Assembly (NCBI GenBank): GCA_025618425.1
Contig: CM046838.1
Location: forward strand, 15,835,129-15,899,128
Length of the DNA: 64,000 nt
Source of the DNA: Heliocidaris tuberculata
Lineage: Eukaryota > Echinodermata > Echinoidea > Camarodonta > Echinometridae
Direction of reading: 5' to 3'
Part shown: positions 9,970 to 24,900 of the stretch, piece after piece
How positions within the stretch are numbered: the first letter of the stretch is position 1
How the letters are laid out: every line of letters begins with the position of its first letter
Translations under genes and position numbers: made by a program
Notes under the pieces: generated by a model
Told to the model about the DNA's origin: nothing
Databases searched by the model: none
What the model saw: only the letters and a program-made list of their open reading frames with translations

Positions 9970-12900
9970 CTAAAAAGACGTTTCAAAGCAATGACTTGGG
10001 ATCTTTTGTGCATAAATATATATTCATTTAAATAAAGAAAATACAGATAGCATATAAACACAACAAAAAAAGTAACTCCCCTCAAACAAATTGGCGTAAC
10101 TTCTTAACGAAAGGGTTGTGAACAAAATAACTTGGCAAGAGTATTCTTAAAGGAGAATGAAACCCTGGGGGAAAAAAATCAATTTTAATGAAAAGAGATG
10201 ATAGAGAGAAGCATTTAAAAAATAATCAAAATTCCATCAAAATCGGTTACGAAATGAGAAAGTTATGAAAGTTTGAAAAGTCTCAATTTACTTTCTATGG
10301 TGATCCTCAAACTGGCAGTGTCACTTTGCTTCAAATTGACAGGTTTAGTAGTACAACTCTCCATACTTTTTGTACACAAAATTTCATATTTTCCTTATTA
10401 TCTATCAAGGTACAGCTTGTCTCCTTCTAAGATCAAGATATATCATGGGAAAATGTATTTGACACAACATATGTTGAAGACAAGCAGCATCTTTAGAGAT
10501 AATGGAGAAAATATGAAATTTTGTGTACAAAACAAAGTGAGAGTTGTACTACTAAACCTGCCATTTTGAAGCAACATTGCCAATATGAGGATCGCCATAG
10601 AAAGTAAATTGAGACTTTTCAAACATTCATTACTTTTTTTTATTTCGTAAGCTATTTGGATGGAACTTATTAAAATTGCTTTTCTCTATCCTCTTTTTTC
10701 ATTAAAATGGACATTTCCCCAGATTTTCATTCTCCTTTAACCTTATTGACTAACTTCCCTGTAAAAATGAGATTGACCCATCGAGTCATGCATCACTGGG
10801 CAAACATTAAAGGCAAAAATATTTCTTTTCAAGAGTCACAAGGGTCATTTTTTATGCTGTATCAACAGTACATTTTAGCATTTCTTGCGCGATATTTAAA
10901 GTGTGCTCACTCAACCATGACACGATGACAACCTTTTATGTTGATGATACATTGTGGTAAAAATATCTGGAGTTATTTTTTTTTTCAATAAGCTGAATGG
11001 ATTTTGCAATTTCAAATTCACGAGGGTTGATTTTTTTTTTGTTAACTGTGCTCACCCAACCATAATAATGGGAAAAGTGTCGGGATAGGTGTGAGGGGGC
11101 AAGCGATGGATAATAAACAAGAAGAACACATAAATATGCACCAGAAACCGAATTCCCTGAAATCTCGTTTCACAGAATCCCCAAAATGACCCTTGTGACG
11201 TTTGAAAAGTGACTATTTTGCCTTTAATGTTTGCTCACTCATGCATGACTCAATGGATCAATCTCATTTTCACAGGAAAGTTAGTCAATAAGTGTAGGAA
11301 CACTCCTGCCAAGTTATTTGCTCAAAACCTTTTCTTTAAAAAGTTACGCCATTTTGATTCAGGGGGGGGGGGGGAGTTACTTTTTTGTTGTGTTTAAATA
11401 ACTTATGAATCAAAACAACTCTTCTTGCGAACATGTTATTTTTAAAACATTTCATTGAACTTTCTCTTTATAATATTCTTATAACTGATATATCAATCTA
11501 TTCTTCATTTCATTTACAAAGTCCAAACAGAGGAGATTTTAGGAAACACTACTTTTGTGATTTTTTCCTAATGCCAAGTAACTCTGACTAAATGCAAGCT
11601 ATTTTTCAAAGGAACTGTGTTTTGAATGCCAATTAATGTTGGTTTTCATAATGACGTCACTCGAGTGTTTGATTGTATAATTCAGTCCTATTCCTTCCTT
11701 GCAGACGAACTGTATCCTTTTGTTTTGGTTTTAATCTTATGTTGTAGCAGGTGAATAAACTAATATTACCTGCACGTCTACATATGACACTGGCATCTTC
11801 CTTATGTGTACAGCTGTGGACACCTATCCCTTTGTGTTGGCATTCGTAAAGGTTGGGTTCCGTCCCATTGCACTGAAGTCCATCTAGAAAGATATCGCCA
11901 GAACCTTGACCGAATCGTGCTAGGTGTGGAGCAGCTAAAGCACCATCAAACCTTAACTGTCTACACACAACCTTTGCATCGTTCAGGTCCCATAAATCAT
12001 CGCATACTGTTCCCCAAGACATTTCGTGTAGTATCTCAACTCTACCTTCATATTCACCAGTTCCACCGACAAGTCGCACTGAAACAGAGAGCACTGAAAT
12101 GCAGGGTTAGTTGGACTAAACTGGACTTAATTTAAGAGAAATACTAAACATATTTAGCAATTATCAAAACACTTGTAAATCAAATATTTCAGAGACTGGT
12201 ATCTTAGGCGAAATTGGGGTAAAGTTTCATTCATATCATATTGAAGGGAACACCCGCTAAAAAGCACTTAGACCACAGTTGTATAGTTCGAAAAATTTGT
12301 AGATATTTCGCCCGGTTGTGAAAGCACTTCATATCTGTTGAACTTCATCCATGTAAAAAACACATTCCAAGATATCTCACATCTCCTTCTATGAACTATA
12401 ATGGTAAATTCATAGGACTCCAAAAACTCAGGTATGCCGTTCAAGAATTAGAATTTCGTGATTTTGCTGCACTGTTGCGTTCTTGCAGGAAAGTCTCAGA
12501 GGGTTAGGAAAATGCTATGGCCTGTACGTTTCCCAAGATTCATCTTAGTTGTGAGTTTTGGGTAGTCCATGCAAAATAACAATTACTTAAGGAAAATGTG
12601 TTATAAAATAGCGTATCTATGAAATTAACTCTATTCGCCGCTCATAGGCCCAAACCTGTGTTCAGTTATGTCGAACATTCATTGCTTCAACAGTGCAGAA
12701 GGAACACTATAATCAATTTAAGCAGGGTTTAATTGACTCACATTTGCTAGATTACATGATTCTGGGACTCTTCAAATACTCTGCCACAAATTTGGGGTTT
12801 CCAATACGAAAATGAAGTATTCACACAATTATTTTCAACTTCATCATGTAATACCTGCCCTTACCCTGCAAAACCTATTGTAGCAATTCAGACAGGTACA

Positions 12901-15900
12901 GCTATACAGGGGTACGGGGTTATGTCAGATAACTTTGTACATGTATAAAGTACCTATTCTGTTAATGTGAAACTATGGATACCTTTTGACCTTTTCACGA
13001 CCCCAACCCCCCCCCCCCCAATAAAAAGCTGCCAATTATCTGATTATGGAAGACGTTATAAAATAGCACAATTAAACTTATCTCATATTTACTTCACTGC
13101 AATTAACATATGAGGTGATACTACATACATGTACGTATGACGATCAGCCTGTATTCTTCCTTCTCTTATACTATAACTTGTAACAGAAAATGAAAACGAG
13201 ATGAATGCATGCTACTCCATAACCCATGTGGAGTTAAATTGCAAAAACATACCTCCAAAGGAGCAAATGGCGCCAGCATCTCTAGTATGGCTACAGTGAA
13301 ATCGCCCTACACCAGCGTGAAGACATTCTGCCAAGTTATCTTCAGTTCCCTCACAACTAACACGGGTTAGGAGACTATGACCAGTGCCCTGACTAAACCT
13401 TGCAGAGCCAGGTGCAGCCAATACTTCCTTAAACCCAAGCATTCTGCAAACCACTTTTGCGTCTCTCAGATCCCACCAGTCATCACAGACAGTTCCCCAG
13501 GTCCCATTATACATGACCTCTACTCTGCCTTCAGCGTCGTTAGAGCCATTGGCAAGACGAACTTGAAATGGATCTTGAGGAATGAAGTCAGAAAATGAAT
13601 ATATATCAAGGGTGATGAATTACGTATGGAAAAACATCATTGTGATATATTATTGTTATTGTATTCATTTTATGTTATGCACTGCAGTATTATGTTAATA
13701 TGAATGATTGAAACAGTCAATAAATCAAATCAAATCAAAGTAATTCTGCAAGTCATAGCATTGGATGGATTCATAAAGAACAACCCCTCCTCCCCCCAAA
13801 CAAAAACAAAAACAAAGAAACAAGCAAACAAATAAACAAACATATTTTTTTATTTATTACTTTTTATTTTTCATATTTTTTATGGGGGGGGGGGGAGGAG
13901 ATTTCGATTAAGTATTTTTGAGGACATAGAAAATATCAATTCACGGAGTATTACTGGAACAGAATTTACATGCAAGAGCTATGCATTTTATTCGTCAAAG
14001 GGAAACCAGAACCGCTTAATATTATGATACGGTTGCAATGGGACTAATAAGTAGAAATTTCCTACTGGTTCAATGGAGACATAACTTTAACCTTAATGCC
14101 AATTATAGGACTTCCAGTAACAGCCGTCTGAGTCAATTTTTGCTGAGAATTCGGATATGCACTCTAGTATCATAAAATAAACAACGTATCTCCTATAAAA
14201 TAAATGACACCAGCATCGAGTTATACTAATATAGTCACCTCGACTTTCGGTAGAATATATCAAGGCAGCGTATATTCGTCTATTACCTGTGCCTATTAAA
14301 CTGCCAACCGCGAAAGATTGGTATTCCTATTAAGCAGTATCGCATGTGTTTTGTGCGAAGCTAATGGACATATTGTTGATGTAGGGTGATATTTTCTGTG
14401 AGGAAATCACTATAACTTGATAAAGCATGTTTTTAACATTAACATCAGAAACTCCCTTATTAAAAAAAACAACAACAACAAATATTTAAAAAATCATAAA
14501 ACAGATATAGTTTACCAAGTAATTGTGTTTTCAGTGAAATATTTGGCTTCTCGTTATAAAGAATCTAGAGAACAGAATATATACTCATTTAAAATGAGAT
14601 AAAACATACTTCCTAAGAAACAAATGGTGCCTGCATATTCGCTGTATCCACAGTCGTAAACTCCAACCCCTCGATGGCCACAATCTGCTAAGTTGTATTC
14701 TGTACCGATGCAACCGACATCATCAAGAAGAATATCCCTTAAACCCTGACCAAACATAGGAAGTCCCGGTGCGTCCAAGGCTCCATCAAACTCCAGCATT
14801 CTACAAACAACCCTCGCGTCTCTCAGATCCCAACTACCATCGCATATAGTACCCCACGATCCATTGTACATGACCTCTACTGTACCTTCAGACTCGATAG
14901 ATCCACCAGTCAGGCGTACTTGGAGTGGATTAGGATGGGCTGCAAGAGAACAGGAACATAGGAACGCTTTTGGGGATAATGTCGGTGCAAATTTTGATAT
15001 AGGTCTGATGAAAATTGAAAATTAAACTGAAGAATAATCTAGTAATGGGCCATTTTCGTATTGCATTTAAATTTAACAGTTTAATGCATATCATTTTGTC
15101 ATATGCCTAGTATCGAAATATTACATTCTTCTGTTGCCATTTCTTGTCTTTCAATAGACAGAATGCACATTGCATACATGGAGAGTTGCTAAAATGTTTG
15201 TCCGGCCTAGTTAATCTGTTAATGTAAGCTTTATTTTATGTATATCATTACATCTCCCATCAACATCTTACACTTGACTGAGCAATTAACTACTCCATTA
15301 AGTGTTTTGACATACCGGTATTGAATTTTTTGTGAGTTTTTTAAAATTTCCCCCGACCATAAAGTTTTTATGGGATATATAAGAAAAACAGAGAGAACAA
15401 AGCTCGTTATTTCACTTATTGCCTTTTAATGATCAGAATATGCACATTTCTAAGCCTTTACATGAAAATCTCGTCTTTCTTGACACCAGCCAGAACAAAA
15501 TAAACAAATTCCTGTCAAGTATCCACTTCACAAGTGGATTTTACTCGCTCAAGCATAAAATATCGTTATATTTTTGGGTCATTACCTAAAAGAGACCCCA
15601 AGCATATCTACTAGGGTGAAAATGTCCTTAAAATATTTTGAAATATTTTCTTTGAGAGACGTTTTCAAAACTTTTTTTTTCTTCGGTGCACTAGAGGATG
15701 GAGACATTTGAGGGGGGGGGGGGGGACACCTGCATTTGAAGAAATTATCCATTGAACGATAAACACCAATACCTGACTTCATACAAAATGAAAGTAATGT
15801 GTGTAATAATCTTGCTTTATGTGAACGATTAAGCATCTTGAAAAACAGGCTTAGTGGTTATATATCCAGGATCATTCAGTGAAACGTAATATTTCCACTT

Positions 15901-18900
15901 TTAAATAATGCACTTCAAATACCTCTGCCATTATTCATGCTCATCCAATAAAACATTCAATGAAATAAAGCTACAAAAAAGTAACTCCCCCTTAATCAGA
16001 TCGGCGTAAAACGAAAGGGTTGTAAGCAAAATAACTTGGCAAGAGTATACCTAACCTTATTGACTATTCCTTGTAAAAATGAGATTGATCCATCTTGTCA
16101 TGCATCAGTGGGCAAACATTAAAAGCAAAAATGTCACTTTTCAAAAGTCACAAGGGTCAATTTTTGTGCTGTAATAACAGGTACATTTTAGCATTTCTTG
16201 CGCGATATTCAAAGTGTGCTCACTCAACCGTGACACGATGACAACCTCTTATATTCACACAACATGTGATGATACATTTTGGTAAAAAGATCTGGAGTTA
16301 TTTTTTTCAATTGGCTGAATTCACAAGGGTTGATTTTTTTAAAAATTGTGCTCACCCAACCATAATAATGAGAAAAGTGTCGGGATAAGTGTGAGGTGGC
16401 AAGCGATGGATAATATGCAACAACAAATTTCGTTTCACAGAATCCCCAAAATGACCCCTGTGACTTTTGAAAAGTGACAATTTTACCTTTAATGTCTGCT
16501 CATACATGCATGACTCAATGGATCAATCTCATTTACACAGAAAAGTTAGTCAATAAGTATAGGAACACTCCTGCCAAGTTATTTTGCTCAAAACCTTTTT
16601 CGTTGAAAAGTTACGCCATTTTGATTAAGGGGGAGTTACCTTTTTTGTTGTGTTTACATTGTCAAATTGGTGGTTAAATGGGACGAGAAGACATACTCCC
16701 TGAGTAACAAATTGCGCCTGCATCCCTTGTATGACTGCATGAGTAACCTCCAATTCCTCCGTAATGACAGTCTGTTAGGTTATCTTCTGTTCCATTACAC
16801 CCAACATTCCTTAGAAGAATACGACCTGATCCCTGACCAAATCTAGCAGATCCCGGTGCGTCTAAGGCCCCATCAAATCCTAGCGTTCTGCAAACGACCC
16901 TCGCATCTCTCAGATCCCAGCCATCATCACAGATAGTTCCCCATGATCCATTGTTCATAACTTCTACTCTGCCTTCAGCATCGTCGGATCCACCGATCAG
17001 GCGAACTTGAAATGGATCAAGGTGGGCTGTAGAAGATTAAAGTAAAAGAATACGTTTTTAAAAATTCAAAATACCTCTGCCCAGAATTAAGAAAAAACGA
17101 AAAAAAAAAAGTTAGTACATAGTTACTTATTTTCATTTCATTTGTTCTTTATTCCCTTCGATAAAAAAGTCATCTGAAATACAGAGACATATTATATTGT
17201 TGTTTAAATATTTGTCCATACATTGTGTCCATACGTTAAGAAATGGTTAAGTATATCTCACATATGTTGCACTGAACCCGGGGGGGGGGGGGGCGAGGGG
17301 TAAAGGCTTAATGAGTTTAATTTCTTTGTATGTTATAACACATATAAGTGAGTATTCGTAGGATCTTTATTGCGCGCAGCTGATTTTTTTTTTTTTTTCA
17401 TCTGCACTTGCGATTCATTTGCACATTAGGAAAGAAAAAGAAGAAGAAGGGGAAGAAGGAGAAGAAAAAACAAAAATCCACTGATTATTGTTGCATAACG
17501 TCAACGAGCCTTCACTTGTGATTTTTTCACTTGTGATTATTGTGATTATTGCCATACAAAACAGGCACTATGGCAAAAGTCGATTTATCCGAGATTTATT
17601 TTCCATAAGCAGAATTAGGATATTTCTTGGAATAAAAACCACTGCATTAATTCTGAAGAAATTATTCATAAACCATTGACACCTATGCCAGACTGCATAC
17701 AGCATACAGAATAAAATTAAATGCAGATTGGTAAGTGCAATAATCGTCCTTTATGTGAACGAATTGTCTAATTGATACAAAGGTTTAGTGGTTACAAAAC
17801 AGGGATCATTCAGTGAAAAAATAGAATTTACAATTTTTAAGTCACTTCAAATAGCACTGCCATTATTTGTGATAATTCAGTAAGCATTCAATGAAATACA
17901 TTGTCAGGTTGGTGGTTAAATGGGAAGAGAAAACATACTTCCTGAGTAACAAATTGCGCCTGCATCCCTTGTATGATTGCATGAGTAACGTTCGATTCCT
18001 CCGTAAGTACAGTCTCTTAGCTTATTTTCTGTTCCATTACACCCGACATTCCTAAGAAGAATACGACCTGATCCCTGACCATACGTAGCAGATCTCGGTG
18101 CGTCTAATGCTCCATCAAATCCTAGCATTCTACAAACCACCCTCGCATCACTCAGATCCCAGCCATCATCACAGATAGTTCCCCAGGATCCATTGTTCAT
18201 GACCTCTACTCTGCCTTCAGCATCGTTGGATCCACCGATCAGGCGAACATGAAATGGATCAAGGTGGGCTGTAGAAGATCAAAGTAAAAGAATACATTTT
18301 AAAACTTAAATACCCCTGGGCAGAATAAGGAAAAATGAAGAAAAAGTTTGAGAGTACATAATTACTTATTTTTATTTCATTTGTTCTTTATTCCCTTCAA
18401 TAAAAAAGGCCATCTGAAATGAATAGACATAAACATATTCATGTATCAACATTTGTCCATACATCGTGTCCATACATTAACATGATTAAGAAATGTTTAA
18501 GCACAGTTCACATATGCCGCGATGAACCCTGGGGGAGGGGGGGGGGGTAGAGGTAAAAGCTTAATGTTCTTCACTTCTTTGTATGTTATAACGCATATAA
18601 GTGAGTATTCGTAGGACCTTTATTGCGGGCAGCTGATTTTTGCCATCTCCACTTGCGATTAATTTAGACATTGGGGAAGGAAAAGAAGAAAAAGGGGAAG
18701 AAGAACGAAAACCAAAAACCACTGATTACTGTTTCATAACGTCAACGAGCCGTAACTTGTGACTGGCATACAAAACAGGCACTATGACAAAAGTCGATAT
18801 ATCCGAGAGTAATCAATAATTGTCCATAAGTAGAATGAGGATATTTGTGGGGAAGAAGACCTGCATTCATTTAAAAAAAAATCATTCATAAACCATTGAC

Positions 18901-21900
18901 ACCAATGCCTGCATACAGAATGAAAGTAAATGAAGATTGGTAAGTGTAATAATCGTCCATTATGTGAACGATTTGGCGACTTGATGAAAAGGTTTAGTAG
19001 TTATAAGTCAAGGATCATTCAGTGAAACGTAAAATTTACAATTTTAAAGTCACTTCAAACAGCTCTGCCATTATTCGTGCTAATCAAAAACCATTCAGTG
19101 AAATATATTGTTAAGTTGGTGGTTAAATGGGAAGAGATCAAACATACTTCCTGAGTAACAAATTGCGCCTGCATCCCTTGTATGACTGCATGAGTAACGT
19201 TCAATTCCTCCGTAAGTACAGCCTGTTAGCTTATCTTCTGTTCCGTTACACCCGACATTCCTTAGAAGAACACGACCTGATCCGTGACCAAACATAGCCG
19301 ATCCCGGTGCGTCTAAGGCCCCATCAAATCCTAGCATTCTACAAACCACCCTCGCATCACTCAGATCCCAGCCATCATCACAGATAGTTCCCCATGATCC
19401 ATTGTTCATAACTTCTACTCTGCCTTCAGCATCGTCGGATCCACCTATCAGGCGAACTTGAAATGGATCAAGGTGGGCTGTAGAAGATCAAAGTAAAAGA
19501 ATACGTTTTTAAAAATTCTAAATACCTCTGCGCAGAATTAAGAAAAAAACGAAAAAAAAAATGTTAGTACATAGTTACTTATTTTCATTTCATTTGTTCT
19601 TTATTCCCTTCGATAAAAAAAGTCATCTGAAATACAGAGACATATTATATTGTTGTTTAAATATTTGTCCATACATTGTGTCCATACGTTAAGAAATGGT
19701 TAAGTTTATCTCACATATGTTGCACTGAACCCGGGGGGGGGGGCGAGGGGTAAAGGCTTAATGAGTTTAATTTCTTTGTATGTTATAACACATATAGGTG
19801 AGTATTCGTAGGATCTTTATTGCGCGCAGCTGATTTTGTTGTTTTTTTTTCATCTGCACTTGCGATTCATTTTCACATTAGGAAAGAAAAAGAAGAAGAA
19901 GGGGAAGAAGAAGAAAAACATAAAGCCACTGATTACTGTTGCATAACATCAACGAGCCTTCACTTGTGATTGCCATACAAACAGGCACTATGGCAAAAGT
20001 CGATTTATCCGAGATTTATTTTCCATAAGCAGAATTAGGATATTTCTTGGAATAAAAACCACTGCATTAATTCTGAAGAAATTATTCATAAACCATTGAC
20101 ACCAATGCCAGACTGCATACAGCATACAGAATAAAATTAAATGCAGATTGGTAAGTGCAATAATCGTCCTTTATGTGAACGAATTGTCTAATTGATACAA
20201 AGGTTTAGTGGTTACAAAACAGGGATCATTCAGTGAAACATAGAATTTACAATTTTTAAGTCACTTCAAATAGCACTGCCATTATTTGTGATAATTCAGT
20301 AAGCATTCAATGAAATACATTGTCAGGTTGGTGGTTAAATGGGAAGAGAAAACATACTTCCTGAGTAACAAATTGCGCCTGCATCCCTTGTATGATTGCA
20401 TGAGTAACGTTCGATTCCTCCGTAAGTACAGTCTCTTAGCTTATTTTCTGTTCCATTACACCCGACATTCCTAAGAAGAATACGACCTGATCCCTGACCA
20501 TACGTAGCAGATCTCGGTGCGTCTAATGCTCCATCAAATCCTAGCATTCTACAAACCACCCTCGCATCACTCAGATCCCAGCCATCATCACAGATAGTTC
20601 CCCAGGATCCATTGTTCATGACCTCTACTCTGCCTTCAGCATCGTTGGATCCACCGATCAGGCGAACATGAAATGGATCAAGGTGGGCTGTAGAAGATCA
20701 AAGTAAAAGAATACATTTTAAAACTTAAATACCCCTGGGCAGAATAAGGAAAAATGAAGAAAAAGTTTGAGAGTACATAATTACTTATTTTTATTTCATT
20801 TGTTCTTTATTCCCTTCAATAAAAAAGGCCATCTGAAATGAATAGACATAAACATATTCATGTATCAACATTTGTCCATACATCGTGTCCATACATTAAC
20901 ATGATTAAGAAATGTTTAAGCACAGTTCACATATGCCGCGATGAACCCTGGGGGAGGGGGGGGGGGTAGAGGTAAAAGCTTAATGTTCTTCACTTCTTTG
21001 TATGTTATAACGCATATAAGTGAGTATTCGTAGGACCTTTATTGCGGGCAGCTGATTTTTGCCATCTCCACTTGCGATTAATTTAGACATTGGGGAAGGA
21101 AAAGAAGAAAAAGGGGAAGAAGAACGAAAACCAAAAACCACTGATTACTGTTTCATAACGTCAACGAGCCGTAACTTGTGACTGGCATACAAAACAGGCA
21201 CTATGACAAAAGTCGATATATCCGAGAGTAATCAATAATTGTCCATAAGTAGAATGAGGATATTTGTGGGGAAGAAGACCTGCATTCATTTAAAAAAAAA
21301 TCATTCATAAACCATTGACACCAATGCCTGCATACAGAATGAAAGTAAATGAAGATTGGTAAGTGTAATAATCGTCCATTATGTGAACGATTTGGCGACT
21401 TGATGAAAAGGTTTAGTAGTTATAAGTCAAGGATCATTCAGTGAAACGTAAAATTTACAATTTTAAAGTCACTTCAAACAGCTCTGCCATTATTCGTGCT
21501 AATCAAAAACCATTCAGTGAAATATATTGTTAAGTTGGTGGTTAAATGGGAAGAGATCAAACATACTTCCTGAGTAACAAATTGCGCCTGCATCCCTTGT
21601 ATGACTGCATGAGTAACGTTCAATTCCTCCGTAAGTACAGCCTGTTAGCTTATCTTCTGTTCCGTTACACCCGACATTCCTTAGAAGAACACGACCTGAT
21701 CCGTGACCAAACATAGCCGATCCCGGTGCGTCTAAGGCCCCATCAAATCCTAGCATTCTACAAACCACCCTCGCATCACTCAGATCCCAGCCATCATCAC
21801 AGATAGTTCCCCATGATCCATTGTTCATAACTTCTACTCTGCCTTCAGCATCGTCGGATCCACCTATCAGGCGAACTTGAAATGGATCAAGGTGGGCTGT

Positions 21901-24900
21901 AGAAGATCAAAGTAAAAGAATACGTTTTTAAAAATTCTAAATACCTCTGCGCAGAATTAAGAAAAAAACGAAAAAAAAAATGTTAGTACATAGTTACTTA
22001 TTTTCATTTCATTTGTTCTTTATTCCCTTCGATAAAAAAAGTCATCTGAAATACAGAGACATATTATATTGTTGTTTAAATATTTGTCCATACATTGTGT
22101 CCATACGTTAAGAAATGGTTAAGTATATCTCACATATGTTGCACTGAACCCGGGGGGGGGGGGGGGCGAGGGGTAAAGGCTTAATGAGTTTAATTTCTTT
22201 GTATGTTATAACACATATAGGTGAGTATTCGTAGGATCTTTATTGCGCGCAGCTGATTTTGTTGTTTTTTTTTCATCTGCACTTGCGATTCATTTTCACA
22301 TTAGGAAAGAAAAAGAAGAAGAAGGGGAAGAAGAAGAAAAACATAAAGCCACTGATTACTGTTGCATAACATCAACGAGCCTTCACTTGTGATTGCCATA
22401 CAAACTGGCACTATGGCAAAAGTCGATTTATCCGAGATTTATTTTCCATAAGCAGAATTAGGATATTTCTTGGAATAAAAACCACTGCATTAATTCTGAA
22501 GAAATTATTCATAAACCATTGACACCAATGCCAGACTGCATACAGCATACAGAATAAAATTAAATGCAGATTGGTAAGTGCAATAATCGTCCTTTATGTG
22601 AACGAATTGTCTAATTGATACAAAGGTTTAGTGGTTACAAAACAGGGATCATTCAGTGAAACATAGAATTTACAATTTTTAAGTCACTTCAAATAGCACT
22701 GCCATTATTTGTGATAATTCAGTAAGCATTCAATGAAATACATTGTCAGGTTGGTGGTTAAATGGGAAGAGAAAACATACTTCCTGAGTAACAAATTGCG
22801 CCTGCATCCCTTGTATGATTGCATGAGTAACGTTCGATTCCTCCGTAAGTACAGTCTGTTAGGTTATCTTCTGTTCCATTACACCCGACATTCCTTAGAA
22901 AAATACGACCTGATCCCTGACCAAATCTAGCAGATCCCGGTGCGTCTAAGGCCCCATCGAATCCTAGCGTTCTACAAACCACCCTCGCATCTCTCAGATC
23001 CCAGCCATCATCACAGATAGTTCCCAAGGATCCATTGTTCATGACCTCTACTCTTCCTTCAGCATCGTTGGATCCACCGATCAGGCGAACATGAAATGGA
23101 TCAAGCTGGGCTGTAGAAGATCAAAGTAAAAGAATACATTTTAAAACTTTAAATACCCCTGGGCAGAATAAGGAAAAATGAAGAAAATGTTTGACAGTAG
23201 ACAATTACTTATTTTTATTTCATTTGTTCTTTATTCCCTTCAATATAAAAGACCATCTGAAATGAATAGACATAAACATATTCATGTATCAACATTTGTC
23301 CATACATCGTGTCCATACATTAACATGATTAAGAAATGTTTAATTAGCACAGTTCACATATGCGGCGATGAACCCTGGGGGAGGGGGAGGGGGGGGGTAG
23401 AGGTAAAAGCTTAATGTTCTTCACTTCTTTGTATGTTATAACGCATATAAGTGAGTATTCGTAGGACCTTTATTGCGGGCAGCTGATTTTTGCCATCTCC
23501 ACTTGCGATTAATTTACACATTGGGGAAGGAAAAGAAGAAAAAGGGGAAGAAGAACGAAAACCAAAAACCACTGACTACTGTTTCATAACGTCAACGAGC
23601 CTTAACTTGTGACTGGCATACAAAACAGGCACTATGACAAAAGTCGATATATCCGAGAGTAATGAATAATTGTCCATTAGTAGAATGATCATATTTGTGG
23701 GGAAGAAGACCTGCATTCATTTTAAAGAAATCATTCATAAACCATTGACACCAATGCCTGCATACAGAATGAAAGTAAATGAAGATTGTTAAGTGTAATA
23801 ATCGTCCATTATGTGAACGATCTGGCGACTTGATGAAAAGGTTTAGTAATTGTAAGTCAAGGATCATTCAGTGAAACGTAAAATTTACAATTTTAAAGTC
23901 ACTTCAAACAGCTCTGCCATTATTCGTGCTAATCCAAAAAGCATTCAGTGAAATAAATTAAGTTGGTGGTTAAATGGGAAGAGATCAAACATACTTCCTG
24001 AGTAACAAATTGCGCCTGCATCCCTTGTATGACTGCATGAGTAACGTTCAATTCCTCCGTAAGTACAGTCTGTTAGGTCATCTTCTGTTCCGTTACACCC
24101 GACATTCCTTAGAAGAATACGACCTGATCCCTGACCAAACATAGCAGATCCCGGTGCGTCTAAGGCCCCATCAAATCCTAGCATTCTACAAACCACCCTC
24201 GCATCTCTCAGGTCCCAGCCATCATCACAGATAGTTCCCCAGGATTCATTGTTCATGACCTCTACTCTGCCTTCAGCATCGTTGGATCCACCAATCAGCC
24301 GAACTTGAAATGGATTAAGGCGGGCTGTATAAGACCAAAGTAAAAGAATACGTTTTAAAAATTGTTTTGGAAAAATAAAGAAAAAGTTATACACTACATA
24401 ATTCCTTATTTTCAATCAATGTATTCTCTTTTTCCCCTTCAACGAAAAGGCTTTCTAAAATATATATATATATAAACATATTCAGGTATAAACATTTGTC
24501 CATACATTGTGTCCATACATTTAGAAAGGCTTAAGCATGGTTCACATATATCGCGATAAAACGTTGGGGGGGGGGGGCGTGGGTTAAGCTTAATGTGCTT
24601 TACATTTGTGTATTTTATAACACACATAAGTATGAACGCGCAGGACCTTTGTTGCGATCAGCTACATTTTTTCATTCCCTCTTGCCATTCATTTACACAT
24701 TAGGGAAGAAATCCACCACGGTTTACCACTGCATAATGTCAACGCGCTTTTACTTGTGATTGCCCTAATAAAAAAGGTAATATGACAAAAGTTGATACAT
24801 CAGTGAGTAATAAATTGTCCATGAGTAGATTGAGGGAATTTCGGGGGGGGGGGGGGTCTGCATTTGAAGAAATTATTCATAAACCATTCACACCAATACC

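Larger units (their letters stand above)
17640..22780. repeat. recent 2.42-kb tandem duplication of two SRCR units
   Basis: The block of about 17.64-20.06 kb (D16, D15 and introns) and the block of about 20.06-22.48 kb (D14, D13 and introns) line up with a constant offset of 2,419-2,420 bp and only scattered differences, for example CACCTATGCC/CACCAATGCC at 17680/20100. Identity extends into the intron before D12 and ends inside D12 (22781-23110), which differs from D14 at CAGTCTGTTAGG against CAGTCTCTTAGC. Confidence 0.85.

Noticed and set aside
23945..24415. Apparent signal peptide (hydrophobic leader ending LLLWSYTA) before D11, and similar MKRIFLLWSYIV leaders before D6-D8
   Set aside because: The hydrophobic residues are the translation of the polypyrimidine tract and branch region; a normal acceptor (TTATACAG, TATATAG) follows, and the same sequence precedes exons that are internal.
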